A stretch of 64,000 nt of DNA, from NCBI GenBank assembly GCA_963575745.1, contig CAUYUJ010014182.1, positions 124,259 to 188,258 on the forward strand. Reading direction: 5' to 3'. The notes beneath the pieces are model-generated. The model made no database searches, had not been told where the DNA came from, and worked only from the letters and a program-made list of their open reading frames with translations. Of this stretch, positions 9,885-19,657 are shown one piece after another (within the stretch, counting starts at the first letter, position 1; each line of letters opens with the position of its first letter). Both the position numbers and the translations under genes were made by a program. Source of the stretch: Prorocentrum cordatum. Taxonomy: Eukaryota; Sar; Dinophyceae; Prorocentrales; Prorocentraceae.

Positions 9885-10205
9885 AGTAGGTGAATGTTGT
9901 TGTATGAGGGTCGGCACGGGGCCACAGAAGACGTGGGGACCCAGCACCATCTCAACCGACGTTCCCGCCTGCGGGCAGCCGGCCAGCGCGAGCGTCGCGA
10001 GTCGCCACGCGCTCGTGCACTGCGCGCGTGCGTGCGGCCGCGCGGTCCGCATGCACCAGTGCACGCAACCAACATGCTCGGGGCTTCGATTTGAACCCCC
10101 AATCCACGGAGGCACCCCCAGAAACGGCCACGGAGCGCTTGGGGCAGCTTATGTCTGAGAACGCCGTGGCATCGGACGCCACGCGGACGGCAGCGGCGCA
10201 CACAG
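9885..10205 (-). repeat. Inverted copy of the 7005-7350 repeat
   Basis: This is the reverse complement of the repeat beginning after the 7.0 kb exon candidate, with frame-disrupting small indels. Confidence 0.75.
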
Positions 10206-10440
10206 GACACGATGGTCCGAGATTGACTGGACTGGTTTGAGTTGGCCCGCGCTGGGCTGAATTTGGTTGAACTGGATGGAGACGGGCTGGACTCGGCCGA
10301 GCTGGACAGAGCCGAACTAAGGTGGACTCAGCTCCACTGAGCTGAAGCGGGCTGGGCCTCAGCTTTTCTGACCTGGACGGCTGAGTTGGACTGATCTGTG
10401 CCGGGCTGGACTGAGCTGCGCTGCGCTGCGACACCGGCTC
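10206..10440 (+). repeat. Degenerate CTGGACTGAGCTG minisatellite
   Basis: Irregular 10-15 bp units built on TGGACTGAGCTG and TTGAGTTGG occupy the block. Confidence 0.6.
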
Positions 10441-11204
10441 ACGTAGAATGAATTGGCCAGAGGACCGTCTGTGTCTCCAAATGGGCGCCTTATTCAAAAG
10501 GTCACAGTAGCCCGCGCAACATCCTGTGGTCGACCCCCCTCTGGAGGCCCAAGTGTGGTGTCTACAAGAATTGGGGGGTGGCTGGGTGTTCTATTCAAGA
10601 GGTCTCACCAGTTTCGTCTTGACCTGGCCCGTGCAACGCCCACCACATCGGGCGGCCCAATATGTGATTCCCCCCGCGGCAATGATAGTCGGGCATGGTC
10701 GGCTATGATTTCTTGTCTCGCGGCGTGCTGCCCCATGGTGAAGATGGCGGCAAACGGTAACGAAGTAAAACAGGTGAGCAGTGCAGCGCAAAGGCTGGCT
10801 GTGAAGGGTGCCGAGGCACGAGGCTCATTTCCGATTCAGGGCCCTAGCCGTTAAGCCTGACGTTTTCCGTGGCCCCGTAGATAAGCCGCGTCTAGGAAAC
10901 GCCGATTCGACGCATAAGGACTCACGAAACCGAACATACAAATCATACCACGTAGCCTCCTGTGTCGACTCTACCTCCACCCTCTCTCCTCGATCTTCCC
11001 TCCTTTCTCCATCCCCCCTATCCCGCCCCCTCATCTCTCCTCCCTCCTCCCCGCTGCCATCTCGAGGGGAGGCCGAAGGCCTCTCAAAAGCACACTGCTT
11101 CTACGAGGCCTCCCCCCCCATGCCCCCCCCCCTGTGCGCGCCGCCGACCTCTCCCTTCCTCCTCCCCCTTCCTCTCGTGGAGCGGCCCTCCCGCTCCCCC
11201 CTCG
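10441..11204. other. Unassigned stretch with an imperfect ~110 bp duplication
   Basis: GTGTCTCCAA...TTATTCAAAAGGTC at about 10470 resembles GTGTCTACAA...CTATTCAAGAGGTC at about 10560. ATGGCGGCAAACGG starting at 10744, followed at 10774 by GTGAGC, could be a 30 bp first coding exon (MAANGNEVKQ), but this is weak. 10960-11200 is pyrimidine-rich. Confidence 0.35.
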
Positions 11205-11332
11205 CAGGAGGAGGAGGAGGAGGAGGCGGAGGAGGAGAAGGAGGAGGAGGAGGCGGAGGCGGCGGAGGAGGAGGAGGAGGAGGAGGAGGAGGAGGAGGAG
11301 GAGGAGGAGGAGGAGGAGGAGGAGGAGGAGGC
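11205..11332 (+). repeat. (GGA)n microsatellite
   Basis: Almost pure GAG/GGA triplets with a few GCG interruptions. Confidence 0.95.
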
Positions 11333-11772
11333 CCTCCTCCTGCACGGGGGCTGCCCCATCCCCCCCCCTCTCCCCCACCAGGAAACCGGGGAGGGGTGGT
11401 TTGGCGCCCAGCGCCACCGCCCCGGGCCTCCGCGCGCCACAGAGGTGGTGGCCCGCCGCGCCTGGGCGCCCCGCCAGGGGGGGGGGGAAAAAGGCGCAGC
11501 GCCTCCCGATGCCGACGACGACGCCGCCGACGACGCCGCCGCCGGCGACGACGGCGACGGTGGTCGACGTCGTCGGCGTCGGCGTTTCGGTGGCTTCTGG
11601 GCGTCCTGGGAGGTTCCTGTGGCTACAGCTGCACGCGGCCCGAAAACTGGCGGACCAGCGGCGCGCCGGGGGGGGGGGGGAAGGGAGAAGGGGACGAGTC
11701 TTCTCAGAAGGCGGTGGGGCTTTTCCCAGAAGCCCCCATGGCCCCTTGAGAAGCCGTCTTTGCCTCCTCGGC
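11333..11772. other. GC-rich stretch with an imperfect hairpin
   Basis: Arms of about 25 bp around GGCGCCCAGCGCCACC (near 11403) and its partner ending CCTGGGCGCC (near 11465) can pair. Open frames on both strands are long only because stop codons are rare at this GC. The segment at about 11631-11670, after GGCTACAG, could be an exon (LHAARKLADQRRA); low confidence. Confidence 0.4.
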
Positions 11773-11930
11773 GGGCGCCAGCTATACACCGATACCGATC
11801 CTGGCCAGGCCCACCCTGGGCCCAGGGACGGTGTCTGCGCCTTCCTCGCCAGGGCGGGAGGGCGCATATGCACCGACCCTGGGCCCAGGGGGTGCCTGGC
11901 CAGGCTCGGTGCAGGTGCACAGTTGGCGCC
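11773..11930. mobile_element. Foldback element, ~158 bp near-perfect hairpin
   Basis: The 54 bp left arm starting GGCGCCAGCTATACACCGA is complementary to the right arm ending ...GTTGGCGCC, with CCTGGCCAGGC and CCCTGGGCCCAGGG in both arms. The inner part pairs further, so nearly the whole block folds on itself. No target duplication was identified with confidence. Confidence 0.8.
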
Positions 11931-12509
11931 CTCCGACCCTCGGGCACTGCTTCGGGAGCTGCCCAGAGGGCCCAGGGGGGCCTTCGGGGCCTTCCGGGAA
12001 GGCCCGCCCCTTCCCGCCCTCCCCCCCTCGTCGTGCCGCCGGCAGGGGCAGGGGGCGCCCCCGCTTCGACGCGCGCGTGCCTGGCCACCCCGCCCGCTGC
12101 TGCGCCCCAGGCCGCTCCGCGCATCTCGACCTGCCCGCCGGCACCCATACCTGCACGCCCGTGAAAGTCCCTGGGGTGGAGTTCTGCGGGGGGCTCTGGC
12201 TGCGTGTTGTCGGACGGGGGTCCCCGCTGGGAGGTCCCCCTCGGGGTCCGACAGCTCGCACCCATAACGGGCAGCGCGGTCATCGCCTTGCCCTTCCCCC
12301 TTCCTCCTCCCCAAGTGTGTGTTGTTCGTTGGTCAGCGCAGCCGTGCGCTCACCTCCGCCGACGCGCACGGCCCGGCCCCGACACCTCCTGCCGTCCGGG
12401 GAGGGAGAGATACTACGATATGATGCCGCCTCGTCGCCACGGCCGGTTTCTCCCCGAAGCTTTGGTCAGTGCGTGCCCCAGGAGGGGTCTGGGGATTAGC
12501 GGCACGGTA
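11931..12509. other. GC-rich stretch without supported gene
   Basis: Several open frames overlap on both strands, with no splice or homology support. Confidence 0.4.
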
Positions 12510-12692
12510 GGTGCGCGTCATGCCGACGCGGCGGCGGCCCCAATGCGGGCGTTCAAGGTGGAACGTTGCCAGCGGCCCAGAATCGGCCAAAATGGAACGA
12601 TTTGGCAACCGAAATGCCGCCGATCGTTCAAGACTGAACGATCCACGCGGCGTCAGACACCAGCGTCGGGGTCGTCACGACACGAACCCGCC
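12510..12692 (+). repeat. Dispersed ~180 bp repeat, second copy at 61695-61880
   Basis: Shared order of motifs: GCGGGCGTT-AAGGT-GAACG, GTCGGC-style linkers, ATGGAACGAT-TGGC, CGTTC-A-GTTGAACG-TCC-CGCG, then ACCAGCGTCG or AACGCCGATG. Internal palindromes GTTCAAGGTGGAAC and GTTCAAGACTGAAC occur. Confidence 0.75.
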
Positions 12693-12814
12693 GTGTCGGT
12701 GACTTTTTGTCCCCCCCTCCCCTCCCCCGCTCTCCTGCCTCCCGTTCCTCCCTCGTCCCGCTCCCCCCTGCTTGCTCTGCACGCCTCTCATGTGTGGCAA
12801 CACGATAGTGGTCC

Positions 12815-13303
12815 TCGGCTGGCACTCTGTGTCGGTCTGCTGCTTCTCCCTCCAAGTCGTCTGCTTTCTGACTCCCGCACCACATCCGTGGTGCATATCC
12901 TCGTGCAATGGCCGTCTCCCTCGCCACATGAGAGCTTATGAGGAGGGCTGTGACATTGTCATGGTGCCTGTCTCCAGCCTCATGCATATGTTTCCTTAAG
13001 GCACTCCATAGGTCTAAATCATTTTGCCCTCTCAAGGGGTTGGAGTACAGGCGTTCTTGCCATCCTTTCTCCACCCCGACGTTTTCTGTGAGATATACCA
13101 GCCGTCCCTTAGTACGTCGAATGACATACTCCAGTACCGCCAGCTCGCCACGATGCACTGTCTGCTTGCGTCCCTTCAAAGGTCCCTGAGCCTCAAGTCC
13201 GAAACTCACGGCCGAAACGTTGGATATGATGACGAGCCCAAACCTACTCTGCGCAACTTCGGCGAATGTGCATCCCGTCCTCCACTGGCGTCGCCACAAG
13301 CAT
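12815..13303 (-). pseudogene. RNase H domain remnant of a retroelement, frameshifted
   Basis: Read on the - strand, the first frame gives YACGDASGG then PKLRRVG, matching the TDGSGG...LRRVGW start of RNase H-like domains in dinoflagellate retroelements. The next frame continues GPLKGRKQTVHRGELAVLEY, LVYLTENVGVEKGW, DLWSALRKHMHE, SSHVARETA and GSQKADDLEGEAA, which correspond to the Glu helix, the second Asp strand (TD replaced by TE) and the GNxxAD site. The frame change falls near 13240, so the domain is broken. RNase H cleaves RNA in RNA-DNA hybrids during reverse transcription. No matching reverse transcriptase lies next to it; GA-rich repeat DNA follows upstream. Confidence 0.65.
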
Positions 13304-13339
13304 AGATAGGATGTTTTTCGCTGCCCTTTGCCATGCAAT

Positions 13340-13762
13340 CCCCGTTGAATTTCAGGAGAAGGGTGCGGAAGTGACGTGGAGGCGAGGAGAGGGGAGGAGG
13401 AGCGGCGATAGGAGCTGGGGGCGCGGGGCGGGTAGGGAATAATGAGGCGGGGAAAGGAGGGGATAGCGCGGGGGCGGCGGGAGGGGCAATTGTGAAAGAA
13501 GACAGTTTCGCAGAGGCGCGAGGCGACGGGTGAGAGGAGACATGGGGAAGAGGAGGGACGGGAGAAGGAGAGAGCAGAGGAGCGGTGAGAGGGCAGGAGA
13601 GGACATGTGCGAGCGCGAGCAGGGAGAGGGGGGAGGAGAGAGGAGCGGGGCGAGGGAAGAGAGGGACGACAGGAGAGACGGAGAGAGGGGTGACAGAAGG
13701 GGCGAGAAGTGGACAGGCAATGAAGCAAGCCATCAAATGGGAGGGAATCGTGCTGGGAGATG

Positions 13763-13797
<35 letters not shown>

Positions 13798-13850
13798 GGA
13801 GGGAAAGATAGAGAGAGAGAGAGAGAGAGTGGGCGGCTGATATCCGTCAG
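13340..13850 (+). repeat. GA-rich block with (GA)n tracts
   Basis: Purine-rich sequence with clean (GA)n at about 13768-13795 and 13808-13830. Confidence 0.85.
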
Positions 13851-15284
13851 TAGCAGTGCCACACATGGGGGATGCGAACTGAAAGCCGGATGCTGCCACG
13901 GAGGGGAAATGGAACGGGACGAGGATTGAGTACAGCGAGACAGAGCGAGAAAGGATGTGTCCGGCAACACCTCCCCCGAGCAGTGCTTCCACGAACGCAC
14001 CCATCAGGAGGGTCTCTGGGGGTTCTCGCCCGGTGGGCGCCCGTGGCCGCCTCGTCGGCGCCCCGTGCGCTGGCGAGGGCTTCTCCGTTCTTGCTCCGCT
14101 GGGCGCCTCGTGGGCGCCTCGTGGGCGCCTCGTGGGCGCCTCGTGGGCGCGCCGTGCGTTGACCGTGGTCTTCGGGTTTTCGCCCGGTGTGCGCCTCGTG
14201 GGCTCCTCCTGCGCTTTCTGGCGTTCTTCCGGATGCGCACGCCGCACATCGATTGCACAACATGGCCTGCACTGCACTGATTGCACCGCGTGGCTTGCGA
14301 CCCAACTCTTGCACGTCACATTTTGCACCACATGGGTGGCTTCACACATGTTTGTGTTGCGCCGCGTAGATTTCCTGAGTCCCGAAGAAGCTTAGATTCA
14401 GGTCGCATGCGGAGGCCAGACTTGTGGCACCCATCCGCGTGTGGATTCTTCGCATGTGTTGTGCACGCTCCATCATGCTACATCTGAGACCATGCCATCC
14501 CAGCCAGGCCAGTATCGACTCTCTGCCTGTCAAATAGTACAATGCGGTGCGCACGTGTTGATCAAACACACGCGATTCGTAAGAATCCCTCTCGGATGGT
14601 ACCACGCGGGCCAGACGCGCCCTCCGTGCGCGCATGTCGACATCAGGTCAAAGCCATAGTTTTTTGTCGGAGTTTTCTGAAGCATCGCAGTATAACTTGT
14701 CAAAGACATATTATGTACCACTGGATTCCAAGTGCATTTTTCAGATGCCTCCCAGCATCGTCACTCGCCGCTCCGAGTCATGAATCTGCACGAGAGTGGT
14801 CCGCGCTGCGCCATCTGGGATTTGTTGACTTATTCCGTTAGCTAGCTGCGCTCACTGCCTCTTGTGTCTTACGAGCGACTTGTCGACCTCAAGCTCTTCA
14901 ATTTCAGTGCGCGTGCATTACACTACATAGTCAGCACAAGAAAGCATGCCACACATAGCCTGCACCACGTAGCTTGTACCACACATATCCCACCACATTG
15001 CATGTACGCCTTGGACTGCGCCCCCAACTATTACACGTCCAGGGTGCAAGACCTCATTGATTGAGGTTCACGCTCCAAACGTTCATATTGCGTCTCCCAA
15101 TCACATGACCAGGATCCCCCGCACGGATGGGGGCCTCTAACTCCTGAGTAATTCTGGACGTTCGGCGCTACCGTTCCCAGCCCGTCTGGGCACGTCCGGC
15201 AACGCCGACGCAAGCCAGACGAGGGTACACGCCAGCTCCAGACTACCCCGCAGAGCTACCATATTCCCCCCCAGGTGTCCCAAG
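13851..15284. other. Minisatellite and unassigned sequence
   Basis: A GGGCGCCTCGT 11-mer repeats about five times at 14100-14155. TGCACCACATGG-type motifs recur at 14240-14350 and 14930-15060. A good acceptor (GTGCATTTTTCAG) at about 14741 is followed by only 12 codons. No gene is supported. Confidence 0.5.
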
Positions 15285-16003
15285 ATGACGTCGGGACCGC
15301 CCACGACTGCCCACGATGGCACCAAGACGCCTCAAGGGAGATTCAAGAGCACCCCCATGAGGCCCCGAGCAGCTGCAGCTCGTGCAGTTCTCGGTGAGTT
15401 TTCACAGATCTTCGCGTCATTTCCTCGTCGGGCTCCAGAGCGCCCTAGATTGTGGCGCCCCGTGCCCTTGGACGAGGCGGCCCTGAGCTCGGTGCCCCCC
15501 CTGCCGCTGGGACCCCGCCTGGCTCCTCCCCGGGCCCGCCCAGGAGGCGGCCACAGGCGTCAGCTGGCGCGCGCAGGCGCTGGAGCGCGACGCCGCGGCC
15601 CCCCGGCGACGAGAGGCGGCGCCCGATGCCCCCCCCCCCACCCCGGCGCCCAGAAGCACGGGGAGGGGTGCGCGCCCGACGGGTTGCGGTCCGGGGGCTG
15701 CCTTGGAGCAGGACGCGCCGCGCGGTCCTTTGGCGGCGAGGGGGGCCAAGGCTGCGCAAGGCTGCGGCGCTGTGGTCTCGCGCGGGGCTGGTGCGCGGGG
15801 GGTTGTGCGCGCCCCGCGCGCGTGCGCGTGGGGTTCTCCGGCAGCGTGCGCGCCCAGAGAGAGTGCTGGTCCAGGAGCTCGTGGCCGGCCGCCGCTGCCG
15901 AGGAAGCCTTGGGCGCCCCCGGCCGACGCCGGGAGGAGGAAGAACGGGAAGACAGAGAGGGTGAGGTAGAGTCAGAGGGAGAGGGATGGACGGATACACT
16001 GAC
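15285..16003 (+). other. GC-rich stretch, possible exon near 15544
   Basis: After GGGCCCGCCCAG, a frame beginning EAATGVSWRAQALERDAA has strong third-position GC and stays open for over 100 codons. Opposite-strand frames are equally long, so the evidence is modest. A (T)20 run lies at 16004-16024. Confidence 0.25.
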
Positions 16004-16104
16004 TTTTTTTTTTTTTTTTTTTTTCTACACCGATGGATACACACACCTGTACTAATGCAATGGATACTAGCTGATGGCCTTCGGCCCATCCCGCCACCAT
16101 GCCT

Positions 16105-16490
16105 AGGTTGTGGGTCAGAGTTCTTAGGGATGCTTCTTCGGGTCTCTTCGAAGCGCTCTCGGGGCGCCTCTTGGGAGAAGTTTTGGGGCCTACTGGAAGC
16201 CTCATGGGGGCTTCTTGGGGGCCTCTTTCGTCCTCTTGGGGGCCTCTTGGGGGCTTCCTGGAGGTCCCTCGGGGCCAAGGGCACTAAATGTCCGTTTGGG
16301 TTCCTCATCTGTGCCCCCCTTGTGGCTGTTTTTGTGCCCGCTTGGGCCGTCTTGGCCCCTCTTGTGCAGTCTTGGGGCCCTCTTGGGCCGTCTTGGGGCC
16401 CTCTCAGGGGGTCTCCGGGGCCGTCTTGGGGCGGTCTTGGGGGCCTCGTGGGCTGACCTGGAGCGTCGGGACGCTGAAAATGTGAAGACG
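16105..16490 (+). repeat. CTTGGGGCC-type repeat, long homologous copy at 38440-38790
   Basis: Both copies begin AGAGTYCTYAGGGATGCTTC, run through irregular CTTGGGGGCCTC units, share GGGGCC-AGGGC-AAATGTCCG and end near CGTCGTGGGG/CTTGGGG units before CGCTGAAA or GTGGAAACGCC. Confidence 0.75.
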
Positions 16491-17500
16491 CCAAAATCCT
16501 TCAAACCCCTCGCGAAAATCAATGATTTTGGCTTCTTGGGGCCCTCTTGGGAGGCCTCTTGGAGGCCCCTTGGGGCGTCTTGGAGGCCTCTTGGACCGTC
16601 TGGGGGCCATGTGGAGCGTCTTGGGGCGATCGTTCGGCGACTCGGGGCCCTCTTGGACCGTTTTGGGGCCTCGTGGGGCCCTCTTGGCCCGTCTTGGGGC
16701 CCTCTTGGCTCTGAAAAAGTCAAGCGACAAGATGCGTCAAGCCCCAGGGGTCACGCGGGAAACCCTAAGAGATTTGGCAGTGTGGGGTCCGGGCCACTCC
16801 AAAAATTTTCAGGGGTGCTTATGGGATTCGGCAAAGGACCTGAGGACATGCCGACTCCGTGCCCAGCGGCACGGTGGCGGATATGCAGAGAACACTGGTC
16901 CCGCTTGATTTCCGGCGCGTTGGGGCGGCTGTGTCGCGAGCGCGCCTGGAGGGTCCAAGACGGCCCCAGAGTGCCCCAAGAGGGCCCCAAGACGGGCCAA
17001 GAGGCTTCCAATGGGTCTTTCAGACGTTCCGCGAGGGCCTCGAGCTGCCGAGCGATCGCTCCAAGGCGCTCCACATGCATGGCCTCCAGACGGCCCAAGA
17101 GGCTTCCAAGTCGCCCCCCAAAAGCTTCCAAGAGACCTCCCAATAGAGCTCCAAGAGGCAAACATTTTCCACTCCCGCAGGCAAGCTCACACTTTTAGCA
17201 TATGCGACTTTTCGGCACTCGCGGCGTGCACGACGGCCCAAGGGGGCCCCGAGACGCCCCAAGAGGGCCCCAGGACGGCCCAAGAAGCGCCCAAGACGGC
17301 CCAAGAGGGCCTTCAGAGGTCCCACGCAGGGGGTCCAAGAGGGGAAACTCGAATTGAGATTTCGGGCCCTCCGCCCCATGGGGGGCCCCGAGGCCGCCAG
17401 CAGGCTCCCCAACGGCTCCAAGAGGCTCCCAAGAGACCCAAAAGAGGCCCCCAAAGGCCCCCAAAGCCCCAAGAGGCCACCTGACAAGCCTCAATAGCTC
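16491..17500. repeat. Irregular CTTGGGGCCTC and reverse-complement CCCCAAGAGGC arrays
   Basis: The + strand carries CTTGGGG units to about 16710. After a short non-repeat stretch, the same motif continues in reverse-complement orientation (CCCCAAGAGG) from about 16950 to 17490, giving a large imperfect inverted arrangement. The long open frames seen here are repeat-derived. Confidence 0.7.
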
Positions 17501-17689
17501 CGACCTCGAAACTCATAAACGACCGCGCGCCATAGCCGTCCCAACTCGATCCTACACCGAACCGAGGAACTAATCAGTACGGCGACGGATTACACATACA
17601 CACGCATATTTACATACATATATAGATGTTTTTCTTCACCTCTCGTTTATATGTATATATATATACACATAGCATAATACATACGTAGC

Positions 17690-18235
17690 ACCCCGCAGTT
17701 GCGGATAAGAGTGAGGGGGCGGCGAGGACGTCGTCAGTCTGCGAGGCTCTGAAGAAGCCCGCCACAGGCGCCTAACTTTTACAAAGTATGCAGTGAGCCC
17801 GCCGCAGGCGCCGATTTTTTCGTTAAAGCAATGTGGGTGGATCGCGGTGTGGGTCGCAGGTGGGTCGTGGGTGGGTCGTGGGTGGTTCGCGGGCCGGGTC
17901 GCGAGTGGGTCGCGGGTGGGTCGCGTATGGGTCGCGGGTGGGTCGCGGGTGGGTCTCGGGCTGGGTCGCGGGTGTGTCGCGGGCTGCGTCGCGGGCTGGG
18001 TCGCGGGGTGGGTCGCGTGGTGGGTCGCGCGGTGGGTCGCGGGTTGGGTCGCGGGTGGGTCGCGGGCGGGTCGCGGGGTGGGTCGCGGGTGGGTCGCGGG
18101 CGGGTCACGGGGTGGGTCGCGGGTGGGTCGCGGGTGGGTCGCGGGTGGGTTGCGGGGTGGGTCGCAGGTGGGGTCGCGCGGTGGGTCGCGCGGTGGGTCG
18201 CGGGTGGGTCGCGGGCGGGTCGCAGGGGGGACGAC
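17690..18235 (+). repeat. Left outer inverted flank: CCGCAGTTGCGGATAAG end plus GTGGGTCGCGG minisatellite
   Basis: The end motif (reverse complement of CTTATCCGCAACTGCGG) is followed by about 400 bp of 10-12 bp GTGGGTCGCGG units (17828-18230). The same two parts occur in mirror order at 24530-24705. Confidence 0.8.
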
Positions 18236-18502
18236 GACAACAAACAACAGCAACAGCAACAGCAACAGCAACAACAACAACAACCGCACGAACATAATCC
18301 TCATCACGGGTCCCCACTTCAGCCACGCACCCAGGGACAATAAATGACCGTTCGGCCCCCTCACTCTGATATATATATATATATATATGTACATATGTAT
18401 ATATATATACACATATATATATATGTATATCAATTCACCTGTTGTATGTATCTGTGCAGGTCGATAGGGAAAGAGAGAGAGAGAGAGAGAGACATACATA
18501 TA
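18236..18502 (+). repeat. (CAACAG)n, (TA)n and (GA)n microsatellites
   Basis: CAACAG/CAA units at 18239-18285, TA-rich tract at 18367-18430 and GA tract at 18470-18505. Confidence 0.9.
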
Positions 18503-18739
18503 GAGAGAGAGTCCCTGTTTGCGAAGCACCCCACGAGGATATCGTGATATCGCGGCGAAGCTCGATCCCCGCACTAGCGGGGAGGTGCCACGGGCCGAGC
18601 TGCGAGCACACCTTGGGCTCGACCCGAATCGAAATCGCCTGAGACAAAACGGCGGCGGCGAGAACAGCAGGCATTCGGGAATCACGAGCAAGGGGAGGAT
18701 GAAGATGAAGAGGAAAAGATTAATGAACTCTTGGGGGGA

Positions 18740-18757
<18 letters not shown>
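18503..18757 (-). repeat. Direct repeat (pseudo-LTR-like), copy distal to the retroelement 3' end
   Basis: About 250 bp match 24244-24497 in the same orientation with only a few differences, from GAGAGAGTCCCTGTTTGCGA to GGGGGGAGAGGGAGAG. Both run into (GA)n. With the coding region on the - strand, this copy lies at the downstream end. Confidence 0.9.
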
Positions 18758-18774
<17 letters not shown>

Positions 18775-19240
18775 CCCAACGCGCGACTACAGGGCAAGCC
18801 GCCTGTCCTCTGCTCGGAGATCGGGTTGGCGGCGTCGTTCCCAGTGGGAGGCGTGCACATCGAGGTGGGAAGGAGGGGACAAGGGTAAGATAGTAATACA
18901 ATGGAATGGTGAAAGGAGGGAGGGAGGGAGAGCCCAAAAACGCTCCCCGCCACACTGCTAGGCGGTGCTGCACCCACGGGAGCTCTGGGCAGCCTGAGTC
19001 TGGGCCTTGGAGCATTGGAAGGGAAAGCCTCGTGAACCAGGCCTAGGAGCAACAGGGAGGGCACAAGACGTGGAGGAGGATCCTGGTCAGCCATTCTTAC
19101 AGCACAGGTCCCCCTCACCCTGACTAAACCTGGGACTCGAGGAATGATGAGGGGAGATAGGGAAGGATAGGGAGGATGTGAATAATAAGTGGAGCCGAGG
19201 TGGGAGAGGAAACCAACAGGTCAACTCTGAGGGGCCTGGA
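18758..19240. other. Retroelement 3' region, no gene seen
   Basis: It lies between the direct repeat and the last - strand open frame and carries GA-rich and GGAGGG stretches only. Confidence 0.5.
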
Positions 19241-19651
19241 TCAAGCTAAAATCCTCAAAGTATCATTCAGAGGTAACCGTCTCCTCTTACCTGATCGGGC
19301 TCTGGGGTTCGGGGCTGGGAGGCTCACCGATATCGGCACACTGGTTAGGCGCCTTGCCACCACAGGAATGGCCGCACCAAGCATGCCTGAAATCATCGTG
19401 CGCACTACCAACTGCTCGTCAGCGTTGGCAAACGTGAAGGGGAGCTGCACGTATCGCCAATCTTCCACAGAAAAGAAGAGGTAGAAGAGGATAGGAACAC
19501 AAGCGCCAGCCAGGAAACTCCCGAGGATACTTTGAAACGATGCCAATCCCATAGAACAAGAAGCTGAACAAACAGGAGTCGAGCTCGACCGTGTAGACTG
19601 AGATCGGAGAACCACATCACATCCAGAACTTGAATCAGTATCTTCGTCCAT
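19241..19651 (-). CDS. Small - strand ORF with two hydrophobic segments inside the retroelement
   Basis: The 136-codon frame starts at ATG (19651), seven bases after the end of the long frame upstream. The N-terminus is acidic and serine-rich (MDEDTDSSSG). A hydrophobic segment LAGACVPILFYLFFSV at about residues 49-66 and a second one, ISGMLGAAIPVVA, near residues 93-105 suggest a membrane protein. The tail is basic. I recognise no family. It may be a retroelement accessory product or a chance frame; its position between the direct repeats argues that it moves with the element. Confidence 0.35.
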   Translation of the reverse strand: MDEDTDSSSGCDVVLRSQSTRSSSTPVCSASCSMGLASFQSILGSFLAGACVPILFYLFFSVEDWRYVQLPFTFANADEQLVVRTMISGMLGAAIPVVARRLTSVPISVSLPAPNPRARSGKRRRLPLNDTLRILA

Positions 19652-19657
19652 ATCTGA

